A stretch of 64,000 nucleotides of DNA, taken from the NCBI GenBank assembly GCA_963555705.1, contig OY743176.1:38672497-38736496 (forward strand), given 5' to 3'. A program made the translations under genes and the position numbers. This document shows, one piece after another, positions 10,971-23,687 of the stretch. Source of the DNA: Ligustrum vulgare. Lineage: Eukaryota; Streptophyta; Magnoliopsida; Lamiales; Oleaceae. The notes below the pieces were generated by a model. That model saw only the letters and a program-made list of their open reading frames with translations, made no database searches and had not been told where the DNA came from. How positions within the stretch are numbered: position 1 is the first letter of the stretch; each line of letters begins with the position of its first letter.

Positions 10971-12357
10971 TCATCACTATCACTATCACTATCACTATCA
11001 CTATCACTATCACTAATAACTATAATAATAACTATAACTATAACTATAACTATAATAACTAATATATAAAAACATGGATGTGTAGGAATCTTTTAATTGC
11101 CAATTATGTCATTATTTCTATTTTTCTTATGTTTATAATACCCTTAATAAAAAAAAGTTATATTTCCACATAAATAAATGTTGAACGACTTTTCAAATGA
11201 CTTTGATTTAATTAAACAATAAATTCAATTTCCAATATACGGTCCTTATATTCATTAATGCATATAATTTATAAAGTATGTCCATTGAGTATCCTTTTCA
11301 ATCTTATACCACATTGTAATTGAATACATATGTTTATACAATTCTAAAACGGAATCATTACAAGATTACAATGTAAATCAAACATAGACTTATAACAAAA
11401 TTAAGATAATCTTGCAATAAAAAAAGTATGGAGAGGTTAAAATAATCAACATAATGAATAATTGGTAAACTACGATTTATGTTAAAATAAATACATTTTA
11501 AAACCAATAACTTTTTGAATAATCAAAATAAAAAATATAAAGTTGTTTATTTAGACGCTAACATGAGGGTCACTTTGAAGAAAATAATTTATTATTTTTT
11601 TAATCAAGGGTAATAAGAGGTATGTTATTAAAACATATTTATAGATAACTAAGTATTCAATCTTCACTTATATGATGAATGTAGATAAGCCCCAGTCTCA
11701 TGTTGATTTTAATTCAGGTTTTAATCTAAGTCAAAATTAACAATTAATTTCAACCAAATATTTTATGGAACCTACAAAATTTTAACCACACAAATTTATC
11801 AACTTCTATCAAAATGTAACAAAAAATCTACTTTAAATCCTTATCAAATGAAAAAGAAACCAAGTTTGTTCAAATCTGATTAAAAAAATGAAAATATTTA
11901 TGTGGTTTAAACACATTTTCAACGACTTCTCGAATTTTCGATTTGCTACATAAATGTCATGATGTACACTTAATAATTGAGAAAAATTGAAAATGCCTAT
12001 TACAAAATTTACTCATAAGTTAATAAATAAATAAGTAATCGAGTAATTTTCATATGAATAATTTTCACTATTAAAGTTAAAATTAGTAATAATAATTAGT
12101 TTGACACGATTATAAGAGTCTAAAAAGATTCTACCTAACACAATTTAGTATTCATACTCCTTAATATACCTTAATACTATATATCATAAATAATAACGTA
12201 TTACTTATTATATTTTATATTCAATGAGTTGTAATCATATTTGTATAATATAACGATTTTTATAATTTTCATTTTGTACTTCATTACATAGGAGATAGAA
12301 AGTATAAGTTCTTTTATCGTGTACATAAGACGTGCAAAGCGTGTGGTGGAATACTAG
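10971..12357 (+). mobile_element. Non-autonomous Helitron
   Basis: The insertion starts TC (TCATCACTATC) after an A and ends CTAG before a T. About 9 bases upstream of the CTAG is a hairpin (ACGTGC-AAA-GCGTGT, two G-U type pairs). These are the three Helitron hallmarks. Related backbone copies around 20020 and 46220 carry the uninterrupted site (acttattatcataa), which puts the insertion between A and T. No Rep/helicase coding sequence is present, so it depends on another element. A CACTAT/ACTATA microsatellite fills its 5' end. Confidence 0.72.
10974..11070. repeat. (CACTAT)n / (AACTAT)n microsatellite
   Basis: Eight or so CACTAT units grade into ACTATA and TAATAA units at the 5' tip of the Helitron. 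Confidence 0.9.
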
Positions 12358-12643
12358 TTGTCATAAAACAATAATTTCAGATAAAGATCATGCACGCACT
12401 TAACAACTTGCATTCCAATTTTTTACCCATTGCATTGTGTGCTGTATAAAAATATGAGTATTTACGGAATGACTTTATATGGGATTCTCATGTATGGTAA
12501 AGGACTTTTTACCGCAGGCAAAGCACGACATAAAAGGCAAACTCTATTGTATAGTGATATATTGACAATGTAGAAATTAAATGGCTGCTGGAAAAAAATA
12601 TAAAATATTCTAGTTTCAGGAGTGAATGGTCTGTGTTAATTAT

Positions 12644-15600
12644 CACTACTAAAATTTTATATTCCGCATAAAAAATAAATTCTTAGGGAAAACTTCTTAT
12701 TCGTGGGTAAAAACCTTCCCAGACAAAGATAATTTGTAGGGAGGTTTGTATGGCAAACATCGAGGAAATAGACATAAGCCAACAAAATTGGTACCTTTGT
12801 CTGCGGAGGAATGCGCCTACGAACCCTTACGCTACAAAAATCATTTATCATCTAAAATCTTTCTCAATGAAATTATTTGTATGCTAATGTTTATTTTACC
12901 TATGAAATATGTTTCGTTGGCTAAAGTCCGAGCCTATAAATCTTTTAGAGACAAATATTATTTGTCGTCTAATTTTTATCCCTACACAATTTTTCGTATT
13001 CTAATGTTAGGTTGGCCTACAAAATATGTTTGTAGGTATAGAGTAAAATGATGTTGTAGGCCAAATCGTAGTTTTCCCCACAAATAATTATTTGTATGGA
13101 AAGCACTTTGTAAGTTAATTTGTTGTCTACACAAATTTTTGTTTGTAGGAAAAGCTTATTTGTATGATAAAATTTTTATTTGTTCCAACAATTATAGTAT
13201 TTGCAAGGAAACTTAAATCAAATTTTTTTTATTTATATTTAGTATTAATTATTGTTTGCTAATGCAAAATTATAATAATATGCAAAAAATAAATTAACTT
13301 ATAAGCCAATATATTACTAATTTCAAATATTGTATCAAACTCCAAATAAAAACTCATTGTTACTGAATGTAATTGTAATAAACTTAAAAAGAGTTTAGCA
13401 AACATGCTCTTTCGATATCTATACGATAATAATAACATAAATATTTATCCTCATAAAATAATTAAATATGCTACTCATCCTTATTCTTCCCTGCAAATCA
13501 TTATATACTCTAAAAAAAAAATAAACTGAGTTCAATTTCCTAATTCTAAAATTTGACATAAAAAAATAAGAGATTTTTATGATACAATTCCCATTCTCAA
13601 AGTGGGTACCAACCTTGAAGGCTAAAGAAATTTAAAATTCTAAGATAAGCATCATAACACCTGCCTGTCTTCACTGTGCTAGCCTACGTAGTTTCTACCT
13701 GAATTGCTAGTTTTTTCATCATCTCATTTAGGTGCTGCCTTTACTTAAAACTTGGACTAATTAATTAACATAAAAATTCAAAATGCAAGTGTAGACGACA
13801 ATGTTAGATGTTGAAAGTAACCATAGAGCACAGTAAGTAGACTCAGAAACAAATCAATCATTTGACTGACTTCAAGTTTTCATTAAGTACTCCTGGAAGC
13901 CTATGTTCTTCATTGTACGCTGGAATTATCAATGATATGTAATTTTCAACAGGATCAAGAATCTGAGGACGAGGAATACAAGAAAATGGAAGTCCCTCAA
14001 TGCAATTATGTCAATCAATTATTTAGTTCCTCCTAATAGCAACTTGTACCAAAAATCAATTTCTCTCAGCATAGCAGAGAGACTAAGAGGAGAAATTCAC
14101 AATAACGGAACAATCAAGATGAAAATACCACAAGCTTAAAGCTTTAGGATGATTCTTCATGAAATCAAAACTCTCAACAAACTGGAGAGACTAATGAAAA
14201 TTTCACAACTAAGGATTACTAAAGGCAAAAATACCATAAGCTTAGAGCTTTGAGATGATGTTACCAACAACGCTTCTGTCACATGACCTTTCTCCAAAGC
14301 CAACTGCAATTACGGAATTTCTAGAGTCAATTCTAGTTCTTGAAAGATAAATGCATAAAAAACTAAAATGCAACACGAACTAATGCATCAAGAAAAAATA
14401 TAAATACCATGGCAATACTGTGTTAATGTTCTGAATCATTCTCAATTGATCAGAAGGGATACTCAAAGATCACCTGATTGTTGAACAAAACTGATTCTTT
14501 CAAAAAATAAAGAGATTGTAAGCAAGAGTCAATGTTGATAGCATGCCTAAGTGAAGTCATAGGAGAAATATTTGATAGCAAATTAGCAATGTATGACAAG
14601 CTTGCTGCAGATATATTTGATGAATCTCAGGATTACTTGGGTCTTTCTCTAGACTATTTCCAATTCCCCTCTACGAAAATTGATGGTTCCTACAGCTCAT
14701 TAAAGAAACCAAGGAAATGCTTGGTTATTGAGGCCAAGAATGATCATAATGACCAATGTTCTTTCAAATGTTTCAAACTGGATTTGCAAGCATATTCAAG
14801 CATTGTAATGAGTTGTAGAAACAAGAAAAGAACAACCTTCATTTTGAAACAACAATTAATCATGTCTAAAAGAGGAGTATAAATTAAGTCTCAGCAATTT
14901 CTGCAATTCATGCAATGCTGTAATAAATCCACTAAAATAAATAATTGTTATAATAACATAGTTACTCTAATTTTCAGGCAGTCACACTTCATAAAGGTAA
15001 TGGAAATTTTTTTAACATTTATGGTTGATTTATAGAACTTAACCGACCACACTTGTGAAACATCAATGCTTTTCGGCCAAACCTATCTTTCTTCCCAATT
15101 ACACTATCAATTTTTTGATGAATCCCCAATATTAAGCCCTCTCCCTTTCATTCTAGTCGGCAAAGTGCATCTATCATATATACTTCCAAAATGCATTTCA
15201 ATCAATCACAAAGGGTAAGGGAACAACATCAAAGATTGCCAATACAAACAAGTAAAGAATAAAGGAAAAAGTAGAACATTTACAAACAACCGAAACACAT
15301 TTTATCACTAATTTTACTCCAAATTCAAAAATACATTGAGCATAAGTTTCAAAGTAATGAATTCAAAAACATAAATTGCACACAATTCATTCTCGAAGCC
15401 CACAATAAACTCGATAGCTCCCTATTATTCATACTCAAATCTAGAGAACCCAGATATTTCCTTATCGTACAAATCTAGTCGACAGTCCAAGGCAGTTAAT
15501 TATGAAAGAAAGAAAAGAAACCTAACCCCACTTTAAAATGGTGAAATTAATGATTCACAGGTGGTTGATTTCCATGACGCTCTTCACCAAAGGCGCATAG

Positions 15601-16944
15601 AAAGAGTAGACGACGGCCTATCTCTTGGCCACTACAAGCCGGGACTTTCCATTGATGAATCAATAAATTTGTGAGATTTAAATGCAGCATCAAAACACGA
15701 CGAGGAGAGGAAGCATCACCTTGACTTGATTTTTTGGTTCAGAAATAGGTGAGAAAGAGACGTCGTCGACGACAAGAGGACGGGGACGAAGACCTGAACA
15801 AAGGACGATAACGAGAGAGAGAAAATGGAAGAAGATTCCAGGAGACTGTAAATGAAGAGATAGGAGCGTAAACGCGGTGATAGATAGCAAGAAAACGTTA
15901 GTTCTTTTTTCTTTTCCGGAAATCGTATTTCTTCTTTGTTGAAAGGTGTGTTTGGGCCTTATGAATAGTGAAAATCTAAGTGAATCTTATATATGATATA
16001 AAAAAAAAAGGTGTAACCCACACCTTGGGCCCGAACAGACCTGCCTTTGGCAATGGATTCGACTGGTAAATCGCAGGATGTGCCTCTCAAATACCAGGGT
16101 GGAGGTCCCCAGTAGTTATAGTGATGATATTGGAGATTTATTTATTAATTTATTTTTTATTTTTTTCCCTAGAAGTTAGATTAAGTTTTGATTCTTTTTT
16201 TTTTAATAATTTTTTACTATCAAGATAAATTTTGTAGGGAAATAATAATAATAAAAAAATTATAGATTTTTCTTTAATTATTAGCTAAATGGGTAATTTT
16301 TTGTCGGTAAAAAATATATCTTACGCCACGAGATTTTTGTCTGGAAAAATATACATGTTTGTAGGTACAAATTCCTCTAATTTTGAAATTTTTGGAGATA
16401 AATGTTAGCCCTACAAATCCTTGTTTTGCGGGGCAAAGTGAATTCTCCAAGAGAAACTCTACGACGTGATCGGGAATGTCAATCCCTGCTTCGAAATACA
16501 AAATAAAAATAAATCAATGATAAATATTGAAAATATCTACAAAAAATACTTCTACAAAATATCAAATTTGTAGGGTAAAATAAATTCACATTACAAATTA
16601 AAAATTGTTTTCTAAAGTTTTATAGGCTAAATTATATCCCAAAAAAATTATTTTTGTGCGAAGAATTCAGTCCCGCCTATACAAATCTTATTTTATAGGC
16701 GGAATTTTGTGGGCTAAGTATACATATTTTTGGAGACAAATTTTTACACCTACAAAATCTTATTTTGCGGGAAAAAACAATCTTTACCTACAAATCTTAT
16801 TTCGTATGCGCATTATTTGTAGGAAAAACAAAATTTTCAAATTCTACGTACAAAATCTCATTTTATGGGGAAAGACAATCTTTACATACAAATCTCAATT
16901 TGTATGCGCATTATTTATAGGGAAAGAAAAATTTTCTTGTAGTG
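12644..16944. mobile_element. Complete non-autonomous CACTA element, 4.3 kb
   Basis: The left end is CACTACTAAAATTTTATATT and the right end on the minus strand is CACTACAAGAAAATTTTTCT. A 3-bp target duplication TAT flanks it (12641-12643 and 16945-16947). The same backbone without the insertion is present near 20305 and 46503 (ttaattatatacaatt), so the boundaries are exact. Subterminal zones of about 500-650 bp at each end are full of CCTACAAAT/ATTTGTAGG units. I see no transposase motifs, so it is probably mobilised in trans. The interior holds AT-rich sequence and the ORF at 14532. Confidence 0.88.
14532..14882 (+). CDS. Unrecognised 116-aa ORF inside the CACTA element
   Basis: This open frame has codon use and composition (Lys, Asp, Cys and Phe rich; segments like DYFQFPSTKIDGSYSSLKKP and CLVIEAKNDHNDQCSFKCF) unlike the surrounding AT-rich DNA. 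I do not recognise the family. No signal peptide or membrane segment is visible. It may be a captured exon of a host gene, because neighbouring sequence lacks transposase motifs. The downstream stop follows soon after a KRTTFILK-like segment. Chance openness cannot be excluded. Confidence 0.35.
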   Translation: MLIACLSEVIGEIFDSKLAMYDKLAADIFDESQDYLGLSLDYFQFPSTKIDGSYSSLKKPRKCLVIEAKNDHNDQCSFKCFKLDLQAYSSIVMSCRNKKRTTFILKQQLIMSKRGV

Positions 16945-18069
16945 TATATACAATTCCAACAATCAATTTTTGTCCTCGTATGATTGGGAAATATAATCAA
17001 ATTCTTTCGAAGTGGATGCAGAAGAATTCTTCCGTAAAGTATTTCATCCCAGCAATCACCATCCAATTTTCAATAGGGGAAGGAATCGGAGTTTTTCTCA
17101 AAAAGTTCACTGTTTTCACATAAACATCAATCAAAGGGTCTTAATTTGTTGCGTTCACGTTTATGTAGTACTGGTAAAAGCTCTAAGAAGTAAGTATCCT
17201 CTTTAAACAGCAAGAGACAAATAATTCTAGAAATTTAATTTTTTTTCTTGCCTACTTTAGATTTACATATGTTTGAGAAGTAAAAAGATATGAAAATTTG
17301 AAGTCAGAATTTTTCTTTTAAATAATTTACGTTCTCGCAACACAATACGCACATCGATCGTAAAAAGTAAACTCTGTTGTATTGATTTACTGAAAAAGGT
17401 AAAAATTTATTGGCTGCTCGTGATCCAGGAGTAAAGAAACCTCATTAATTATGTAGAGTTCTAACAACACAATTGTTGTCCTAGAATGAAAGGGAAATAT
17501 AATCCAGTTCTTCAATGTGGGTACAAAAGAATTCGTCCATAAACCCGTTTCTCCCTGCAATCGCCACTCGAGCTTCAATAGGGAATAGAATCGGAGTTTA
17601 CTCAAAAGTTCGCTACTATCAAAAGCAAAATATTTCTAAGGGTCTTATTCATTACCGTCTTCCGTTCTAGGGATGGTGAGAGCTCGAAGAAGCATGCATC
17701 TTCTTTAAATTCCCAGAGATTAACTTTGCGAAAAATTCACTCATCTTTTTTACCCTGATTTAGATTTACTTGTTTTTGACACATAAAAACAATTGATAGT
17801 TTTAAGTTATACGGTTTTTTTTTAAAAAAAAGTTAAGCTCTTGCGCACGGTCTAGTGTATGTTGTGCTGTGGAAAGATCGAAGAAGCATGCATCTGTTTT
17901 TTTCTGCATTTTTTAGATTTGCTTATGATTTGAAGTCATAATGATTTTTTTAATTGATCAACCATTTTTGTGACAGTAGGGATTCATATATTCCATATAT
18001 CAATGGAAATAATAAACTAGATATACTAATAGGAATATAAAACAAACATTTAAGGTAGGATATAAGATT

Positions 18070-18249
18070 GTATAATTCTAGGGACACATTTTTTGGAGAA
18101 ATTTTTAAGTGACATTGTGACATGTCACACATTCATTGCGTGATGAAAATAACTAACACATCACTCATTTTTTTGCCACCCAATGAATGTGTGACATGTC
18201 ATAATATCACTTAAAAATGTCCCCAAAGAATGTGTTCCTAGAATTACTC
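18070..18249. mobile_element. 180-bp MITE, MULE type
   Basis: Terminal inverted repeats share TAATTCTAGG and ACACA, and internal arms pair over about 60 bp (TGACATGTCACACATTCATTG against its complement). A 9-bp target duplication TATAAGATT flanks it (18061-18069 and 18250-18258), which points to Mutator-like transposition. The inverted backbone copy near 56690 carries a single uninterrupted site. Confidence 0.8.
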
Positions 18250-18519
18250 TATAAGATTAGATTAATAATGTTTGTATTCGATAATTTTCTGCTCTATATC
18301 TTTGAGATACTAGAGGAAAGCCTACCTTATGTTGCACATCAAATGTAAGAAATGTTTGGAGCAAGAAAACTCAAACTCAGGAAGACACAAAAATATAAAA
18401 CGTCAAAAGGTGCTTTACGTCAAAGCATTTAATTAAGATCCTTCTTTTTTGTAAGGATAAGCAAAAAATCTATCCTTGATACCTCATGGTTTTTCATCGA
18501 CAATTTTATACGGACGAAG

Positions 18520-18692
18520 GTCAGTCAGTTCAAATGAACCTGGAGATCCCCCAATAAAATTTCAACTCGGCCAATGAGAAGCAATTCGAGAATGCTCCTT
18601 TGCACTTTCAACCGATGTACCCTGCGGAATTCATTATTCCAGATCCTCAGAACAAGCACCATACATGCAATGAGTGCAGGGATGTTCTGTGC
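18520..18692 (+). pseudogene. Exon-like fragment of an unidentified gene in the backbone
   Basis: The plus strand reads DEGQSVQMNLEIP, then after a frame break FNSANEKQFENAPLHFQPMY, then PAEFIIPDPQNKHHTCNECR, and a stop after DVLC. The same piece recurs at 32390-32558, 37440-37612, 44719-44887 and, inverted, about 56230-56420, each with its own small changes. The amino-acid pattern stays more similar than the flanks would suggest, and the CxxC near the end could bind zinc. I cannot name the family. It could be one exon of a duplicated transcription-factor-like gene. Confidence 0.4.
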
Positions 18693-19640
18693 TAATTAAC
18701 CCCCTTGTTTCCTGATATATGAAACCTCATCTATATTTCCTCCTTCACAATCAGGAATTAAATACTATTTGATCATGGAGTTTAAATTATTTCTGCACGT
18801 AAAAACTAGAAGTCATTTTTATTTCTTTATACAAAGATTAATATGGATACTTTATTTTCTGATCCTGAATATTTTTAATTTTGACCATTTAGGTTTGCTG
18901 CTATTTAATTTCTACTCTCTTTATCTATGATACACATATACTATTACAATACAATTAAAGGGAAAATGGATTAGGTTAGAAAAATATACACGGCCACCAG
19001 ACAAAATTACTCTTCTCCAATGATGTGGGTGCGATCCACGTGTCTATTTGATGTAAGAAATTAATAGAATGAGATGTAATTTGGAATCATAGAGAAGATT
19101 TACACAATTAATACAAAGGATAGGGACATTTTTTTGGCTAAATATCCGTATTCCATATTAGTTTCTCTCCGTATTTTTGATGTTATGCATTTTCTTGTAC
19201 ATTAAGTTTTCACATAAGAATATAAACTATCACAGTTAATAAAAATAAGAAATCTAATTAACTGATGTTGCAAATATAATCAAACAATTAGACCATGCAA
19301 ATCACCTGAGACACGTATAACTCAATTATTTATTTTTAATATATATATTTGGAATTATCTTAGCTCGAAAATCCAAGTATACGATAAAATTTTATTGATA
19401 TACAAAAATTCAATTACAAGAGTGGACATTCAAACTTACCTCAACTCTTTACATGGCAATGAACTAACAAACAAACAAAGAAACAAAGCAAACTTAATCA
19501 CAACAGAACAATTATTAAGCCCCAAAGCAGCAAATAAGGACCTAAAACTGTATATCTAACAAGAAATTAGCAGAAAATTACAAAAAACTTAAACAAATGA
19601 ATATATATCACTTCTGTCGACAAAAAGAAGGTTCATCAGC

Positions 19641-19904
19641 TCAAAAAATTTCTTCATAGTTAAGTTTTCGAAAATTCACCATGCCCAACTTATCCATTCT
19701 AGCCTCCCCTTTACCAGTACCAGTGAACTCTTCAGCTGAGAATCTTCCCAACATTGGCGAGCCAGTGAACAACTTGTTCCCTTCACACCATATATGGGAG
19801 AAAACTACACCAGAATCACATTGGATGGATCTGATAGTTTCAAGAATATATTGGATATTTTTAATTATATTATCAGCACATTTAGTGGATTTCAGAAATA
19901 GCAA
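19641..19904 (-). pseudogene. RNase H-like domain remnant (C-terminal part)
   Basis: The minus-strand 87-aa open frame contains DSGVVFSHIWCEGNKL followed by a Phe-Ser-rich tail. This matches the last strand and helix of the plant RNase H-like domain found at the end of LINE-type and related reverse-transcriptase proteins, where SH.WREGN precedes an Ala-Asp pair. The expected A-D residues are replaced (FTGSPM here), so the active site is incomplete. It lies in the backbone next to two tandem ~60-bp repeats (about 19855-20010). Confidence 0.5.
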
Positions 19905-22076
19905 AAGAAATTAAATTATATTCTCAGCACATTTAGTTGATTTCAGAAATAGTAAAAGAAATTAAATTATATTCTCAGCACATTTAGTTGATTTCAGAAA
20001 TAGTGAAAGAAATTAACTTATTATCATAAGACTAAAATTTCGGGCAAAGAACGTGCATGCACTTAACAGCTTGCATTCCAATTTTTTACCCATTGCCTTG
20101 TGTTATAAAAGGATGAGTATTTACGGAATGTTTTTATACAGGATTCTCATGTACGCAATAAATGAGTTTTTACCGCAGGCAAAGCACGACATAAAAGGCA
20201 AACTCTATTGTAGTGATATATTGACAAAGGTAGAAATTAAATGGCAGCTGGACAAAATTTTAAAATATTCAAGTTTCAGGAATGAATGATCTGTATTAAT
20301 TATATACAATTCGAACAATCAATTTCTTTCCTAGTATGATTGAGAAATATAATCAAATTCTTTCAAAGTGGGTGCAGAAGAATTATTCCGTGAACTCTTT
20401 CATTCCAGCAATCACCATCCGAAGTTCAATAAGGAGAGGAATCAGAGTTTTTCTCAAAAGGTCACTGTTTTCACAGCAACATCATTCCAAGGGTCTTAAT
20501 TTATTACATTCATGTACACGTAGCACCGGTGAAAGCTCTAAGAAGTAAGTATCCTCTTTAAACACCAAGAGCCAAATAATTCTAAAAATATCATTTTTCT
20601 CCCCTTTTTGCCTACTTTAGATTTACATGTGTTTGAGAAGTAAAATGAAATGAAAATTTGAAGTCAGAATTTTTCATTAAGTGAATTTATGATCTCGCAA
20701 CATAACCCACATCATAAAAGTAAACTCTGTTGTAGTGATATACTGAAAAAGGTAGAAATTAATTAGCAGCTCAAGTCCCAGGAGTAAAGAATCCTCATTA
20801 ATTATGTAGCATTCTAACAATACAATTGTTGTCCATGAATGAAAGGGAAATATAATCCAGTTCAATGTGCGTACAAAAGAATTCATCCATAAACCCGTTT
20901 CTCCCTGCAATCACCACTCGAGCTTCAATAGGGAATAGAATTGGAGTTCACTCAAAAGTTCGCTATTTTCAAAAGCAACATCATTCTAAGGGTCTTATTC
21001 GTTACTGTCTGGTGTTTGTACGTAGCACAGGTTAGAGCTCTCCAAGAAGCATGCATCTTCTTTAAATTGCCAGAGATTAACTTTCCGAAAAATTCACTCA
21101 TCCTTTTTCTCCTGTTTTAGATTTAATTAGTTGTGTTTTATAAAAACAATTGATAATGAAAGGAATGGTTACTATTCTTGGGGGTGTCCCTCAAAAGAGA
21201 AAGAAGTTGAAGCAAGTCTCATGGAGCACAAGGAAGATACGGGGTAGCCAACTTTACTTCTTTCTTTCGAAAATGAAACTTGTAACGACCCGGGCCCACT
21301 TAATGGGCTATCCCGATCGTTAGATGATGACGTACTATCTTCACTGTACCAACATGAATCATTTTAGCATACTTCGTGTCACTCGCACGCTCCCTGAGAA
21401 AACTTCTTAGGGGTAACTCATCATAGAATTGCTCCAAACCAAACACACTTAACTATGGAGTTTGTAACGATGAACTTCCAGAAAAGAAGATGCACCTTAT
21501 TGGTATGAGTAGTATCTATCAAATCTTTTAAGCTTTTCTAGCCTTGGTTGTGACGACCCGAACTCTCTTCCATTCGAGTGCCACTAAAAGTGACTCATAT
21601 CATATTATCGAGACTTAAATAGTAATGTAAAATTATTCAAAAGAATAATTAGAATCCCATAATTTTATTTGTGAATAAAAATAGAACATAATTTTCTTAC
21701 ATAAAGTTCAACATAATTATCTCATCAATCTTAACCACTTTTGCCACTTCCATGTTGACCGCCTCGAACCTTCAATTATCTGAAAATGGTAAATATCGTG
21801 GAGTGAGATTTATAACATTCCAGTAAGTATACCAAGCATAAATTTTCTTTTGAAAGCATATGGATCATTTTCATCATAACATAGGATAGGATCGAAATAC
21901 TCATAAACATAGGGAGACACAAGAATTTTACCGAACTTAAATGGCAAGAATTCTTATGTGTAGCGCTACTAAACTCCGGTCCCCTTAGCATAATCATAAA
22001 CATATCATATGGAACCCATAACAATCTTGTGAGATTGATTTCATAGCAATGATCCAAACATTTTCATAAAAACATA

Positions 22077-22672
22077 AGATATACTTACTTGTCATAAAAA
22101 CATACTTACTTTTCATAAAAACATAAGGTGTATTTACCTTTCATAAAAACATACTTACTTTTCATAAAAACATAAGATATACTTACTTGTCATAAAAACA
22201 TACTTACTTTTCATAAAAACATAAGGTGTATTTACCTTTCATAAAAACATACTTACTTTTCATAAAAACATAAGATATACTTACTTGTCATAAAAACATA
22301 CTTACTTTTCATAAAAACATAAGGTGTATTTACCTTTCATAAAAACATACTTACTTTTCATAAAAACATAAGATATACTTACTTGTCATAAAAACATACT
22401 TACTTTTCATAAAAACATAAGGTGTATTTACCTTTCATAAAAACATACTTACTTTTCATAAAAACATAAGATATACTTACTTGTCATAAAAACATACTTA
22501 CTTTTCATAAAAACATAAGGTGTATTTACCTTTCATAAAAACATACTTACTTTTCATAAAAACATAAGATATACTTACTTGTCATAAAAACATACTTACT
22601 TTTCATAAAAACATAAGGTGTATTTACCTTTCATAAAAACATACTTACTTTTCATAAAAACATAAGATATAC
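22077..22672. repeat. 98-bp tandem repeat, six units, in left LTR
   Basis: Each unit contains three subunits of the form CATAAAAACATA(C/AG).. separated by TTACTT(GT/TT) or TTTACCTTT. The spacing of AAGATATAC is exactly 98 bp (22077 to 22665 is six periods). Confidence 0.95.
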
Positions 22673-22904
22673 TTACCTTTTAAAAGATTAAAATGAAGTG
22701 TAGTAGTAAATGGACCAAAACTTTCTTGACCACCTTGAATTTCTCTTACTTGTGGATTTTGTCAAGAGATTGGAAATAAGTGTATATGTGTAGAGTTGTG
22801 TGTAAAAGAGATGGGTTTAAATAGATGTATAAAGTTGGCATATTGTAAACATAATCATTCAATTCTATTAATTTTAACACATCCTTTTCTTAAAGTAAAG
22901 CACC

Positions 22905-23395
22905 ATTCATATACTTTTCCATATTTATACAAATAATATGCTCTTCATGATTATATATAATGGAGTTTTATCAATCATTCATATACTTTTCCATATTTAT
23001 ACAAATATTATGCTCTTCATGATTATATATAATGGAGTCTTATCAATCATTCATATACTTTTCCATATTTATACAAATATTATGCTCTTCATGATTATAT
23101 ATAATGGAGTATATAAATCATTCATATACTTTTCCATATTTATACAAATATTATGCTCTTCATGATTATGTATAATGGAGTATATAAATCATTCATATAC
23201 TTTTCCATATTTATACAAATATTATGCTCTTCATGATTACATATAATGGAGTCTTATCAATCATTCATATACTTTTCCATATTTATACAAATATTATGCT
23301 CTTCATGATTATATATAATGGAGTATATAAATCATTCATATACTTTTCCATATTTATACAAATATTATGCTCTTCATGATTACATATAATGGAAC
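22905..23395. repeat. ~72-bp tandem repeat, seven units, in left LTR
   Basis: The unit contains ATTCATATACTTTTCC, ATATTTATACAAATA and TGCTCTTCATGATTA. Units differ mainly at GGAGTCTTATC versus GGAGTATATAA. The open frames in this stretch are produced by the repeat and are not genes. Confidence 0.95.
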
Positions 23396-23687
23396 CTCTC
23401 ATGCTTGCATATATTTTCTTAATTTAAATAATAAAAGTAATTTTTGTACAAATAAATATTGGGATAACATTGAATTAAGTACTTAGACTTAATATACTTT
23501 AAATCAAGAGAATGGAGATATTTTTAGAAATTCGGAATTTAATTTAAAATCGAACGATCTCGATTATTTCTTGACTTGGCTATACGAATACGTCGTGGCG
23601 TTAACTTAATAAAAATGGGTGAAATAGTAGCGACACGATTTTCTATTAAAATAATTATTAATCGCGTAAAAATTCTTGGTCGCTACA

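Larger units (their letters stand above)
16945..21165 (+). repeat. Backbone repeat, copy 1
   Basis: Low-copy repeat into which most other elements here inserted. It includes several tandemly related blocks of ~350-450 bp at 16960-17270, 17390-17760, 20300-20640 and 20740-21130. Each shares motifs such as GAAAGGGAAATATAATCCAG, TCTAAGGGTCTTATTC and AAGCATGCATCTTCTTTAAA. Parts of the same unit also lie at 10899-10970 and 12358-12643, so the backbone itself is tandemly duplicated. Between the blocks are an exon-like fragment (18520-18692), a MITE and an RNase H-like remnant. Otherwise no gene is evident. Other copies are at 32.4-36.6, 37.2-38.3 and 43.3-47.4 kb, plus an inverted one at 54.2-62.76 kb. 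Confidence 0.75.
21549..23687 (-). repeat. Left LTR (3' LTR in element sense), 2139 bp
   Basis: It is nearly identical to 28395-30355 apart from tandem-repeat copy number. It contains six 98-bp units (22077-22665) and seven ~72-bp units (22905-23395). The edges TGTGACGACC and GGTCGCTACA are the imperfect inverted termini TG...CA. Confidence 0.9.

Noticed and set aside
16656..17123. 155-aa open frame repeated at 38513-38980
   Set aside because: It spans the CACTA subterminal repeats and the backbone junction, so it is a chance frame copied by the segmental duplication.
21776..22057. 93-aa minus-strand open frame conserved at 28622-28903
   Set aside because: It is conserved only because both are LTR copies of one element; no recognisable domain.
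22077..22672. Regular 98-bp repeats considered as a CRISPR-like array
   Set aside because: Units are contiguous with no unique spacers; this is a plant LTR minisatellite.
22938..23165. 75-aa open frame with repeated LFMIIYNGV motif (also 29611-29829)
   Set aside because: Produced by the 72-bp tandem repeat in the LTRs; no start or codon signature.
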